The position numbers were made by a program, and so were the translations under genes. From the NCBI GenBank assembly GCA_028641055.1, contig JAPCYS010001331.1:21765-85764 (forward strand): a stretch of DNA of 64,000 nucleotides, written 5' to 3'. The notes under the pieces are model-generated. The model did not search any database. It had not been told where the DNA came from and saw only the letters and a list, made by a program, of their open reading frames with translations. Of the stretch, positions 1-12,689 are shown piece after piece (position 1 is the stretch's first letter; every line of letters starts with the position of its first letter). Origin of the DNA: Alopecurus myosuroides (Eukaryota; Streptophyta; Magnoliopsida; Poales; Poaceae).

Positions 1-432
1 TAACAGCGACATTCTTCATAACCCCGGACGTGATTTCTAAGGAATGTCACCATTACGAATGTGCACTAAAGGGTTCAACTTCATCCGGATCTCATGAACC
101 ATATTACATATGTGACGTTATTTAGTTCCAAAGAAATCCAGAAACTCTCATCTTCATCCTTTCCCCGGATCACCACCGCCTGTGGTACCTCTTAACAGGA
201 ACAAGATGGTCATTGGGCCTTGATGTGAAGTTGGACCTTCACATTTTGTGCTTGCTACAAGGTAGTACACGTGATGGCGATACGGGGGAAGGAAGGGTTT
301 CTGGACATATTTGAAATTAAACAAAATCATATATGTAATATAGTGAGATCCGGAAAAAATTGGACCCTTTTGTGCACATCCATAACGGCGACATTCTTCA
401 TAACCACGGACGGGATTTCTGAGGAATGTCAC
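1..432. repeat. Tandem repeat array, about 380-bp unit (left part)
   Basis: The block GTCACCATTACGAATGTGCA begins near position 47 and the same phase recurs at 428, a period of about 381 bp. The array resumes at 10930, after the inserted LTR element. I see no conserved protein in it; open frames here do not keep their length between units. I do not recognise the repeat family. It could be a local satellite or an internal repeat of a larger transposon. Confidence 0.8.
428..432. repeat. Target-site duplication (left), LTR element 1
   Basis: GTCAC at 428-432 is repeated at 10930-10934, directly outside the TG...CA ends of the LTR element. A 5-bp duplication is typical of LTR retrotransposon integration. 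The flanks rejoin into a continuous 380-bp repeat unit, which confirms the boundaries. Confidence 0.9.
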
Positions 433-3400
433 TGTCGCACCCGGATTTCTAAAGGATACTCGCCGTTCCGTTGAACAGTAGTAGATTGGATTACGGGGCT
501 TACCGGCACCCGCGTCCTCTTACGAGTAGGCCAACACACGTATGTGTGACAACCAACCCCTATCTGTTCAGCGTCGACGCAAACTATCCCATAGAAATCA
601 GGATACTTCCATTGACGTACTTCAAAACATACACACACGGTACGTCAACGGCGTTTGAACAAGTGATATCACAACAGATCTCTACGACACAAAAGAGTGA
701 AATAAGTTGCAAATAGCTCTCATTAGAGCAGAGATAGCAAATACAATCATCCAGAGGACACATGTCCCAACATATCATCATTACATCACAGCGGAAGCAT
801 TCAACATGTCTGAGTACAGACAAGATCCAAATAGGCCTAAGAGGCCGGAAACGAAAAGACGGAGCCCATCCACGAAGTCTCGGATCCTGCCCGGGTCCGC
901 TATCTACTCGTCAGCAGTCTCGTCATACTCCACGTAGGTAGCCACCATGGAGATCCTCGGAAACGTCGTCTGCGTAAACCACAGCCCCAAAGGGGTCAGT
1001 ACATAAACGTACTGGCAAGCAAGACTCACAGTTCACCAAAGTGTAACCCGTCTACACCAAGCACAGATGCTTTGGGTTCAACGGAAGAAAGGGTGATATA
1101 AAAGATGCTGCAACTGGCTGCGCTAACCAACTACAGAGAACTACAACTTCCAACTAACAGAAAGGGGATAAGATTGAGTATTGTAACCAACTGAAAGATA
1201 ACTTCAAACAAACCCATCCTGGATCTCGCCCCTTATCCGAAGAAGCAATCCGAGGATAACTCACACAGTTGAAATAATGATGGTTCATATTATTGTGTCA
1301 ATAAGCCTATTACTAGTCAAGTTGTTAATCATTGGGTGTAAGGTTGTTAAACATTAGGTTTAAGTTGTCCTGAGTACTTGTTAGCCAGTACTTTCACCAA
1401 GTAATCCATAAACGCGGAAAACACGGCTTCTCGAGAAGATTATCCCTGCAGGGTTGCACCAATTTGGCCGTACACGCATGAATAACCCGCCAGATGGAAA
1501 GGCCCTTCCACCAAGCGGGGCACTCAACACAACTCAACTCTTCTTCGCATCAAGCCCAAAGAACCTTGGGCGCACGGCTAATCGAGCCCAGAAGAAAATG
1601 GACCCTCATAGCACTCTAAGACCGTGTCCCCCTATATGCCGACTACGAAAGTTCCACCCGGGTACCAAGGGCTCGCAAGATCATGCATGCAGCAAATGGA
1701 AAACCCGAACTAAATGAGGCGATTTGGACGAGATGCGAATCGAATCAAATTGAGGGGGGCGCCCATACTCGCTTCCCACATGCGGTTAGTGCGCTCATCA
1801 TGGATCAGTAGACAAGACCCTTTTCCTATTAGGGTCGACACTAGCAGGCCTCAAAACCACAAAGGGCCTCCTGCCGGTGCCTTATCATCAAATTATTATT
1901 GAACAATAACATTAGCATGATTGATTGATTAAACATAGAGCCCCCAGAACATAAAGGAATATAATAACAGAAATTAACGGGTAACAGACTCGAGCAAAAC
2001 AACCTAAGCATGCTAGTAAGACACAGGCTCAAACAATGGGGTGATAGGAGTGGAGGTGAGGCAATATCAAGGTTAAGGGATTCATGTGATGGGTTCGTAA
2101 CAGAAACAACTACTACTAAGGCTAGCAGAAAAGAACAACGGAAAGTATCGGTAATCAATGTTGAAAGGAACACAGTGGTTCATGTGAGTGATAACTTGCC
2201 TGCAAACCCAGTAGCCTGGTACTGAGCTAACAATCCTTAGAAGGGGTGTCGTAAGTATCGTCGGTCTCAACGTCGTCGTGTATCCGAGAAGAAGCAAACA
2301 AACAATGCAGAAAGATAAACAATCAATATCAGGGCATAGTGCACAAACATGGGATGAGGCATGACCATTTAATTGATGCATAGAAATAAACTAGTTGACA
2401 AGATAACAACATGATTAAATGGACCCACATGCAATTGGATTGCATATGAAAAGCCCATGAATTATGGTTGAATTAATTGTTTTACAACTAATCATTATAT
2501 GAAAGTGGATTAGCATGATGCATGGATGAGGAAAACAGCAAAATAACAACAATAGAAGCAATTGGAAATAAGGTTGACCAAGTTTGGAAATCCATTTATT
2601 AAGTTTTGGAATTTTGGTTACTTAAAGGTGTCACACGAGCATTTGTTGTTTTCACCACTTTTAATTGTTCCAAATAGATAACAAAATTCATATTTGATTA
2701 GAACACCAAATTTTAGGTGGATTACATGTTTCACTTGTTGAAAAGGGATTTCAAATACATTACTTATGAATTAAACAAGTTTAAGCAAGAATTAAATGAA
2801 TTTAATTCAAACATTAACTTATTTGAATTTTTATTTGTTCAAAACATTAAGTGAGATTCATATTTGAAAAGTTTATACTTTTATGGTTGGAAAACATATT
2901 TTATATGTCCCAAAAGAATTTGTTTTGATCAAGTTAGGAATTTAGCAATTTTAAATGAATTAAACAAGATTTACATCATTTAACCAATTTTAATTATTCA
3001 AAACATGAAACAAATTTTATATTTGAAAAGGTGGTTTAATTTTGCATGGAAAACATATTTCATTTGTTGAAATTGGATTTAAAATGAGCAAGTTATTATT
3101 TTGGCAATTTTAAATGCAATAAACAAGAAACAGTTGTTTTCAGCAATTTAAATTATTCAAAACAGCAAACAAAATTTATATTTGGAAAGTACATGAAAAT
3201 TTGATTGGAAAACATATTTAGTTTGTTGCATTTGGAATTTTTATGCCCAAGTTATGAATTTTGCAATTTTAAGTGAATTTGACAAGTTTTCAAATATTGC
3301 ACCAATTTAAAATACTCAAAACAGTAAACAAATTTTATATTTGGATAGAACATTTAATTTGGGACAGAAAACATATTTAAAAAGTTAAAATTGGAGTTGG

Positions 3401-5220
3401 GATGAATTTCTTATGCAATTTACAAAATTGGGTGCAAATCTGCCATTTTTATGAATCTAGGGACTTGGAAAAATATTTGCAGGGGCTATAAATAATGTTA
3501 CAGGGGCTTAGTTGTGATTCCTGGTAAAGTTCTGTGACAAAACAAACAGATAAAAAAAGTTGTTTTAATTCTGTGGGAGGGGGGATTCGATCCCCCACCT
3601 CCTGCTTGCGCTGGGGGGACAGAACCAGTGGGCTGGTGCGCTTGCTTGTGTTAGGGAGGGGGCCTCGGGGGTAAGTGATGTGGTGCGCGGTGGTTTTTCT
3701 CTGAACTTAACTGAATCGGCACTTCCTGCACCTCGACAGAACAACTGCCAGCGAAGGCATGGTGATCGCCGGCGGGGATGGCTGCTGCGCCGCGGCCGTG
3801 GGCGCCTGGTGCGGGTGGGTGGTGCAGGAGGGAGGAAGGCGAGGGGATGGTCGAGGGCTCACCTCGAGGCGGCTTCAGGAGGCGGACATAGGAGCAGCGA
3901 TCGGGTGCAGAGCAGGTCGAGCAGCAGCAGGGGCGACCGGCGGAAAAGGAGGCGACGGCGGCGGCGGCCTGGGCCGTAACGGCCGATGATGCCTACAGCA
4001 AACTTGGAGGAGGAGGAGAGCCGGTTCCATTCCCGATGTGAGCCCGCGAGGAGGAGGGTCCCCTCAACGGCGATCGCCGGAGTTACAGGGGAGGCGGCGA
4101 CCGGGTTCAGAGAGGGTGCAGTGGAGGGGAGTTTCAGAGATGGTGAGGGAGATGGCAGAGGGAGAGATGGCGGCGGTGGGTTGGAGAGCTAGGGCTAGCG
4201 GGTGTTCGGGGGGGTAGTTTATAGGGGCCTCGAGCTCGTACGGTCGCCATCGGGTGGAGGAAAGGAGGCGACGGATGGTGGCGATGCTGTCGTACGAGGA
4301 GGAGGAAGACGACAAGGGTGGAGGAAGGTATCGGGCCAAAAAAGGAAACGGGCTGGGCTTCGTTTTCTCCCCCCCCCCTAAACCGTTTTCTTCTTTTTAT
4401 TATTTCTGCTTTTCCCTTTTTTTTTGTAGCAACTAGAAAATGGAAGAGATAGATAGGTTTTAGTGCTAGGAAAATTTAGGGAAAATTATGGTTAGATTAG
4501 GTTTTTATAATGTCAACTAATTGACAACTTTGTTTTTCCAAACTTTCAAATTTAAAGTGCTGTTTGAAACTAATTCAAATTTAGAGGTATTTGTTATTAA
4601 ATAAAATAATATTGAAAGCAAAGGTTTTAATGGGGTGAACCCTATTGACTAATGTGATCAAAATTATTAGAATAGTTTGGTAGTTTTAATGACTTGGAAA
4701 TTGGTGCTGTTTGCATAGGTTTCAAATTGGAGTTAGTTTGGATACATTTGGTTTGAATTGGAATCATTTGTTATTTAATATAGAAAACAACAACTTAAAA
4801 GGGTGAACCTTATTGATTAAATAGAACAATGTGATTATAAATTGTTTGGTACTTTTATAGCTTTCAAATGAGGTGCTGATTTGGAGATTTTATTTGAGTT
4901 TGAAAAGATTTGGAATTAATTGATTGAATTAATTGTTTGATTAAAACCAACAATTTAATAAGTGATCATTATGGATTAAAAAGAAAACAATTTGGTTGTT
5001 TTTATTTGTGATTTTTATTTCAAAGTTTGTAACAGAACAAGTATGAAAACAAAGCATTGGAAATTGTTTGATTTTCATTGTGAAAACAATTAAGAACAGA
5101 TGCAAAACAAATGGTAAACAAGGCAAACAAAGGAAATAAATATGATGCCATGATGCAATACTCTAATAAACAAGAAATCAAACATTCTAAATGGTAGGTT
5201 TTCATACTTGGGCAGTTACA
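433..5220 (-). repeat. 3' LTR of element 1 (4788 bp)
   Basis: Begins TGTCGCACCC and ends GTTACA on the plus strand. It aligns along its length with 6157-10929, with scattered substitutions and short indels (for example near 884, 1080 and 1175). Composition is zoned: a moderately GC-rich part at 433-2380, an AT-rich part at about 2380-3560, a very GC-rich CpG-dense block at about 3590-4340, and AT-rich sequence again to 5220. Open frames inside it differ between copies and do not look like conserved coding sequence. Confidence 0.92.
4218..4223 (-). promoter_or_regulatory. TATA box of the giant LTR
   Basis: The minus strand reads CCCTATAAACTAC, followed downstream by a GC-rich leader of CT-rich plant 5'-UTR style. 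The same motif stands at 9935-9940 in the other LTR. If it is used, U3 is only about 1 kb and R-U5 about 3.7 kb. Promoter activity is inferred from the motif and its setting. Confidence 0.55.
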
Positions 5221-5225
5221 AAACG

Positions 5226-5234
5226 CCCCCCCTT
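5226..5234 (-). promoter_or_regulatory. Polypurine tract of element 1
   Basis: AAGGGGGGG on the minus strand lies a few bases upstream of the 3' LTR start (TGTAACTGCC on the minus strand). This is the expected position for plus-strand DNA priming. Confidence 0.75.
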
Positions 5235-6141
5235 GAAGGAATCGCGCCCCGAGATTCCTGCTGAGAAAAGAAAAGGTCCGGAAACTTCTTGGGAAGATCC
5301 TCTTGAGCTGTGTCACGTGAAACACATCGTGCACATTGGATAGTTTTTCTGGAAGTACGAAACGATAGGCAACCCTGGCAACTTTTCTGGAAAGATGTCA
5401 GGGAATTTGGAAACCTCCGGAACATTTTCAAGTAAAAGCAGAGGTTTTGTATCGAGGGTGTATAGCTGAACAGAACTTGATTCATTTTGAGAATAGATTA
5501 TCTGGAATGTGGTGATTCAGGAATGCTTCCTCGAAACAACCCCAGGTGATAGGAATGCCAGCTCTCATAGCCTGGTAGTTTTCGAAACAACAACAACCTT
5601 TCTGGCCAGATAGACTTGATATTTGGGAAGTTTTGATTAGACGCCGGTAGAAGATCTGAAATGGAAAACAACAGCAAGATTTCAACGGACGAAAAGGATG
5701 TTGAGAAGAACAGGATATTGAAGCAACACCGGGAAAAACGAGATCAAAACACTCCTGAGGTACTACGGAAAACCCATCCGGGCTTCTAAAGGATCAATAT
5801 CTACTGCTTAAGGAATAGAGGATTTGCTTCCGGGGCTTACACGCCTCCGTTCTCAATCATGAGTAGGCAACATGATAAATCATGTCACAACCACCTCCAA
5901 TCCTATGGTCTAGTAGATATAACCATCCTAGAGAAACCAGAATTCGTGAAAACCTAACTTGAAAGTTTTAGGTGAGAATAGAAAAACAACGTTGCACTTC
6001 CTTACCAGAAAAAGGGAGGGTGGGTGGGGAAAGAAGAAAAAGAACAGAATTCCTACTCTCACGTTTCATTTTTCCTATATAGCTACAAAATAGTTTCTAG
6101 ACTCAACTGCGACCAGTAAAAAGGGATCCTACAGGCAGACA

Positions 6142-6154
6142 GGCTCTGATACCA
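6142..6154 (-). promoter_or_regulatory. Primer binding site, initiator Met tRNA type
   Basis: The minus strand reads TGGTATCAGAGCC two bases after the LTR end (...GCGACA AA). This is the standard plant retrotransposon site complementary to the 3' end of initiator methionine tRNA. It fixes the minus orientation of the element. Confidence 0.9.
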
Positions 6155-6156
6155 TT

Positions 6157-9100
6157 TGTCGCACCCGGATTTCTAAAGGATACTCGCCGTTCCGTTGAAC
6201 AGTAGTAGATTGGATTACGGGGCTTACCGGCACCCGCGTCCTCTTACGAGTAGGCCAACACACGTATGTGTGACAACCAACCCCTATCTGTTCAGCGTCG
6301 ACGCAAACTATCCCATAGAAATCAGGATACTTCCATTGACGTACTTCAAAACATACACACACGGTACGTCAACGGCGTTTGAACAAGTGATATCACAACA
6401 GATCTCTACGACACAAAAGAGTGAAATAAGTTGCAAATAGCTCTCATTAGAGCAGAGATAGCAAATACAATCATCCAGAGGACACATGTCCCAACATATC
6501 ATCATTACATCACAGCGAAAGCATTCAACATGTCTGAGTACAGACAAGATCCAAATAGGCCTAAGAGGCCGGAAACGAAAAGACGCGCCCATCCACGAAG
6601 TCTCGGATCCTGCCCGGGTCCGCTATCTACTCGTCAGCAGTCTCGTCATACTCCACGTAGGTAGCCACCATGGAGATCCTCGGAAACGTCGTCTGCGTAA
6701 ACCACAGCCCCAAAGGGGTCAGTACATAAACGTACTGGCAAGCAAGACTCACAGTTCACCAAAGTGTAACCCGTCTACACCAAGCACAGATGCTTTGGGT
6801 TCACCAGAAGAAAGGGTGATATAAAAGATGCTGCAACTGGCTGCGCTAACCAACTACAGAGAACTACAACTTCCAACTAACAGAAAGGGGATAAGATCGA
6901 GTATTGTAACCAACTGAAAGATAACTTCAAACAAACCCATCCTGGATCTCGCCCCTTATCCGAATAAGCAATCCGAGGATAACTCACACAGTTGAAATAA
7001 TGATGGTTCATATTATTGTGTCAATAAGCCTATTACTAGTCAAGTTGTTAATCATTGGGTGTAAGGTTGTTAAACATTAGGTTTAAGTTGTCCTGAGTAC
7101 TTGTTAGCCAGTACTTTCACCAAGTAATCCATAACCGCGGAAAACACGGCTTCTCGAGAAGATTATCCCTGCAGGGTTGCACCAATTTGGCCGTACACGC
7201 ATGAATAACCCGCCAGATGGAAAGGCCCTTCCACCAAGCGGGGCACTCAACACAACTCAAATCTTCTTTGCATCAAGCCCAAAGAACCTTGGGCGCACGA
7301 CTAATCGAGCCCAGAAGAAAATGGACCCTCATAGCAATCTAAGACCGTGTCCCCCTATATGCCGACTACGAAAGTTCCACCCGGGTACCAAGGGCTCGCA
7401 AGATCATGCATGCAGCAAATGGAAAACCCGAACTAAATGAGGCGATTTGGACGAGATGCGAATCGAATCAAATTGAGGGGGGCGCCCATACTCGCTTCCC
7501 ACATGCGGTTAGTGCGCTCATCATGGATCAGTAGACAAGACCCTTTTCCTATTAGGGTCGACACTAGCAGGCCTCAAAACCACAAAGGGCCTCCTGCCGG
7601 TGCCTTATCATCAAATTATTATTGAACAATAACATTAGCATGATTGATTGATTAAACATCGAGCCCCCAGAACATAAAGGAATATAATAACAGAAAGTAA
7701 CGGGTAACAGACTCGAGCAAAACAACCTAAGCATGCTAGTAAGACACAGGCTCAAACAATGGGGTGATAGGAGTGGAGGTGAGGCAATATCAAGGTTAAG
7801 GGATTCATGTGATGGGTTCGTAACAGAAACAACTACTACTAAGGCTAGCAGAAAAGAACAACGGAAAGTATCGGTAATCAATGTTGAAAGGAACACAGTG
7901 GTTCATGTGAGTGATAACTTGCCTGCAAACCCAGTAGCCTGGTACTGAGCTAACAATCCTTAGAAGGGGTGTCATAAGTATCGTCGGTCTCAACGTCGTC
8001 GTGTATCCGAGAAGAAGCAAACAAACAATGCAGAAAGATAAACAATCAATATCAGGGCATAGTGCACAAACATGGGATGAGGCATGACCATTTAATTGAT
8101 GCATAGAAATAAACTAGTTGACAAGATAACAACATGATTAAATGGACCCACATGCAATTGGATTGCATATGAAAAGCCCATGAATTATGGTTGAATTAAT
8201 TGTTTTACAACTAATCATTATATGAAAGTGGATTAGCATGATGCATGGATGAGGAAAACAGCAAAATAACAACAATAGAAGCAATTGGAAATAAGGTTGA
8301 CCAAGTTTGGAAATCCATTATTAAGTTTTGGAATTTTGGTTACTTAAAGGTGTCACACAAGCATTTGTTGTTTTCACCACTTTTAATTGTTCCAAATAGA
8401 TAACAAAATTCATATTTGATTAGAACACCAAATTTTAGGTGGATTACATGTTTCACTTGTTGAAAAGGGATTTCAAATACATTACTTATGAATTAAACAA
8501 GTTTAAGCAAGAATTAAATGAATTTAATTCAAACATGAACTTATTTGAATTTTTATTTGTTCAAAACATTAAGTGAGATTCATATTTGAAAAGTTTATAC
8601 TTTTATGGTTGGAAAACATATTTTATATGTCCCAAAAGAATTTGTTTTGATCAAGTTAGGAATTTAGCAATTTTAAATGAATTAAACAAGATTTACATCA
8701 TTTAACCAATTTTAATTATTCAAAACATGAAACAAATTTTATATTTGAAAAGGTGGTTTAATTTTGCATGGAAAACATATTTCATTTGTTGAAATTGGAT
8801 TTAAAATGAGCAAGTTATTATTTTGGCAATTTTAAATGCAATAAACAAGAAACAGTTGTTTTCAGCAATTTAAATTATTCAAAACAGCAAACAAAATTTA
8901 TTTGGAAAGTACATGAATAGTTGATTGGAAAACATATTTAGTTTGTTGCATTTGGAATTTTTATGCCCAAGTTATGAATTTTGCAATTTTAAGTGAATTT
9001 GACAAGTTTTCAAATATTGCACCAATTTAAAATATTCAAAACAGTAAAAAAAATTTATATTTGGATAGAACATTTAATTTGGGACAGAAAACATATTTAA

Positions 9101-10929
9101 AAAGTTAAAATTGGAGTTGGGATGAATTTCTTATGCAATTTACAAAATTGGGTGCAAATCTGCCATTTTTATGAATCTAGGGACTTGGAAAAATATTTGC
9201 AGGGGCTATAATAATGTTACAGGGCTTAGTTGTGATTCCTGGTAAAGTTCTGTGACAAAACAAACAGATAAAAAAGTTGTTTTAATTCTGTGGGAGGGGG
9301 GATTCGATCCCCCCACCTCCTGCTTGCGCTGGGGGGACAGAACCAGTGGGCTGGTGCGCTTGCTTGTGTTAGGGAGGGGGCCTCGGGGGGTAAGTGATGT
9401 GGTGCGCGGTGGTTTTCTCTGAACTTAACTGAATCGGCACTTCCTGCACCTCGACAGAACAACTGCCAGCGAAGGCATGGTGATCGCCGGCGGGGATGGC
9501 TGCTGCGCCGCGGCCGTGGGCGCCTGGTGCGGGTGGGTGGTGCAGGAGGGAGGAAGGCAAGGGGATGGTCGAGGGCTCACCTCGAGGCGGCTTCAGGAGG
9601 CGGACAGAGGAGCACGATCGGTGCAGAGCAGGTCGAGCAGCAGCAGGGGCGACGGCGGAAAAGGAGGCGACGGCGGCGGCGGCCTGGGCCGTAACGGCCG
9701 ATGATGCCTACAGCAAACTTGGAGCGGGAGGAGAGCCGGTTCCATTCCCGATGTGAGCCCGCGAGGAGGAGGGTCCCCTCAACGGCGATCGCCGGAGTTA
9801 CAGGGGAGGCGGCGACCGGGTTCAGAGAGGGTGCAGTGGAGGGGAGTTTCAGAGATGGTGAGGAGATGGCAGAGGGAGAGATGGCGGCGGTGGGTTGGAG
9901 AGCTAGGGCTAGCGGTGTTCGGGGGGGGGGGTAGTTTATAGGGCCTCGAGCTCGTACGGTCGCCATCGGGTGGAGGAAAGGAGGCGACGGATGGTGGCGA
10001 TGCTGTCGTACGAGGAGGAGGAAGACGACAAGGGTGGAGGAAGGTATCAGGCCAAAAAAGGAAACGGGCTGGGCTTCGTTTTCTCCCCCCCCTAAACCGT
10101 TTTCTTCTTTTATTTCTGCTTTTCCCTTTTTTTTGTAGCAACTAGAAAATGGAAGAGATAGATAGGTTTTAGTGCTAGGAAAATTTAGGGAAAATTATGG
10201 TTAGATTAGGTTTTTATAATGTCAACTAATTGACAACTTTGTTTTTCCAAACTTTCAAATTTAAAGTGCTGTTTGAAACTAATTCAAATTTAGAGGTATT
10301 TGTTATTAAATAAAATAAATATTGAAAGCAAAGGTTTAATGGGGTGAACCCTATTGATTAATGTGATCAAAATTATTAGAATAGTTTGGTAGTTTTAATG
10401 ACTTGGAAATTGGTGCTGTTTGCATAGGTTTCAAATTGGAGTTAGTTTGGATACATTTGGTTTGAATTGGAATCATTTGTTATTTAATATAGAAAACAAC
10501 AACTTAAAAGGGTGAACCTTATTGATTAAATAGAACAATGTGATTATAAATTGTTTGGTACTTTTATAGCTTTCAAATGAGGTGCTGATTTGGAGATTTT
10601 ATTTGAGTTTGAAAAGATTTGGAATTAATTGATTGAATTAATTGTTTGATTAAAACCAACAATTTAATAAGTGATCATTATGGATTAAAAAGAAAACAAT
10701 TTGGTTGTTTTTATTTGTGATTTTTATTTCAAAGGTTGTAACAAAACAAGTATGAAAACAAAGCATTGGAAATTGTTTGATTTTCATTGTGAAAACAATT
10801 AAGAACAGATGCAAAACAAATGGTAAACAAGGCAAACAAAGGAAATAAATATGATGCCATGATGCAATACTCTAATAAACAAGAAATCAAACATTCTAAA
10901 TGGTAGGTTTTCATACTTGGGCTGTTACA
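6157..10929 (-). repeat. 5' LTR of element 1 (4773 bp)
   Basis: Near-identical partner of 433-5220. It begins TGTCGCACCC and ends GCTGTTACA on the plus strand. The TATA motif is at 9935-9940 on the minus strand. Most differences from its partner are single bases or homopolymer indels (for example the G run near 9921-9930), which suggests fairly recent insertion. Confidence 0.92.
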
Positions 10930-11862
10930 GTCACCATTACGAATGTGCACCAAAGGGTTCAACTTCATCCGGATCTCACCAACCATATTACATATATGAA
11001 GTTATTTAGTTCCAAAGAAATCCAGAAACCCTCATCTTCATCCTTTCCCCGGATCACCACCGCATGTAGTACCTCTTAATAGGAACAATATGGTCATAGG
11101 GCCTTGATGTGAAGTTGGACCTTCACATTTTGTTCTTGTTATGAGGTAAGTAAACGTGATGGCGATGTGGGGGAAGGAAGGGTTTCTGGAGTTCTCTGAA
11201 ACTAAACAAAATCATATATGTAATAGTGAAATCCGGAAAAAATAGACCCTTTTGTACACATACATAATGGGGATATTCTTCATAACCCCGGAAGGGATTT
11301 CTGAGGAATATCACCATTACGAATGTGCACTAAAGGGTTCAACTTCATCCGGATCTCATGAACCATATTACATATGTGACATTATTTAGTTCGAAAGAAA
11401 TCAAGAAACCCTCATCTTCATCCTTTCCCCGGATCACCACCGCCTGTAGTACCTCTTAACAGGAATAAGATGGTCATCGGGCCTTGATGTGAAGTTGGAC
11501 CTTCACATTTTGTACTTGTTACGAGGTAAGTACACGTGATGGCGATGCGGGGGGAGGAAGGGTTTCTGGAGTTCTCTGAAACTAAACAAAATCATATATG
11601 TAATAGTGAAATCCGGAACAAACTAGACCCTTTTGTACACATACATAATGGGGACATTCTTCATAACCCCGAAAGGGATTTCTGAGGAATGTCACCATTA
11701 CGAATATGCACTAAAGGGTTCAACTTCATTCGGATCTCAGGAACCATATTACATATGTGACATTATTTAGTTCGAAAAAATCCAGAAACCCTCGCATTCG
11801 TTCCTTTCCCCGGATCACCACCGCATATAGTACCTCTTAACAGGAACAAGATGGTCATCGGT
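10930..11862. repeat. Tandem repeat array, about 380-bp unit (right part)
   Basis: Units restart near 10930, 11309 and 11691, each opening with TCACCATTACGAAT. Shared interior blocks include the CCTTTCCCCGGATCACCACC segment. The last unit is cut near 11862, where the sequence changes to low-complexity DNA. The array is continuous with 1-432 apart from the LTR insertion. Confidence 0.8.
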
Positions 11863-11875
11863 CTGTGTGCCTCAT

Positions 11876-12660
11876 AACAGTTCCAAATTTCTAACACTAA
11901 GTAAAAAAAATTATAAGTTCGTGAAATTTTCTAACTTAGTGAAATTTTCTAACACTAACTTAGTGAAATTTTCTAACTTAGTAAAAAATTTATAACTTAG
12001 TGAAAATTTCTAACTTAGTGAAATTATTCTAACTTGGTGAAATTTTCTAAATTAGTGAAATTTTTCTAACTTAGAGAAATTTTTCTAACTTAGTGAAATT
12101 TTCTAACTCTAACTTAGTGAAATTTTCTAAAAATTCTTAAGTGAAATTCCTAATACTAAAATTCCTAACACTAAAAATTCCTAACACTAAAAATTCCTAA
12201 CACTAAAAATTCCTAAGTAAAAATTTCTAACACTAAAATTTCTCTAAAACTAAAATTTCTAATTTTTCTAACACTAAAATTTTCTAAGTACAAATACCTA
12301 AATTCTCTAACACTAAAATTTGTAATTTTTCTAACACTAAATTCTAACGTTTCTAACAGTAAAAAAATTCTTAAGTGAAATTCCTAACACTAATATTCCT
12401 AACACTAAAAATTCCTAACACTAAAAAATCCTAAGTAAAAATTCCTAACACTAAAAATTCCTAAGTAAAAATTTCTAACACTAAAATTTCTCTAACACTA
12501 AAATTTCTATTTTTTCTAACACTAAAATTTCTAACTAAATTCTAACACTAAATTCTAACTAAAAATTTTCTAACACTCAAATTCTAACACTAAATTCTCA
12601 CACTAAATTTCTAACTAAATTTTTAACACTAAACAAAATTGTAAAAACAAAAGCACTATA
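11876..12660. repeat. AT-rich minisatellite, CTAACACTAAAATT / CTTAGTGAAATTTT type
   Basis: About 780 bp built of short degenerate units such as CTAACACTAAAAATTC and TAACTTAGTGAAATTTT. There is no reading frame. It sits between the 380-bp array and the GC-rich start of the CACTA region. Confidence 0.85.
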
Positions 12661-12689
12661 TAAAAAAATTGTTCTCTGCTCTTACCTAC

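Larger units (their letters stand above)
5221..6156 (-). other. Minimal internal domain with fused gag and pol remnants
   Basis: Read on the minus strand from the primer binding site, there is a non-coding leader. Then comes a gag scrap containing AMRAGIPITWGCFEEAF (about 5490-5580), then a scrap resembling the protease-RT linker (clearer in the copy near 28040, as FPDVFPEELPG). Last is an integrase C-terminal scrap, VHDVFHVTQLKR (about 5300-5340), running into the polypurine tract. These fragments are collinear with a Gypsy chromovirus polyprotein, but all catalytic domains are gone. The frames are broken, so no functional protein is expected. Element 2 has the same arrangement. Confidence 0.8.
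433..10929 (-). mobile_element. Non-autonomous LTR retrotransposon with giant LTRs (element 1)
   Basis: Two near-identical LTRs (433-5220 and 6157-10929) flank a 936-bp internal domain. The order on the minus strand is 5' LTR 6157-10929, primer binding site 6142-6154, internal domain, polypurine tract 5226-5234, 3' LTR 433-5220. Both ends are flanked by GTCAC. There is no complete gag, protease, reverse transcriptase or integrase, so mobilisation must have relied on another element. The internal scraps are Gypsy/chromovirus-like. The structure resembles the class called LARD, although the internal domain is shorter than in described LARDs such as barley Sukkula. I cannot assign a family name from sequence alone. 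Confidence 0.92.

Noticed and set aside
2010..2225. A 71-codon frame repeated exactly at 7733-7948
   Set aside because: Identity follows from the two LTRs being recent duplicates; it is diverged in element 2 and has no domain.
3680..3989. Arg/Gly-rich frames in the GC-rich block of the giant LTR
   Set aside because: The frames change between the LTR copies (3680 versus 9477) because of indels, so there is no coding constraint.
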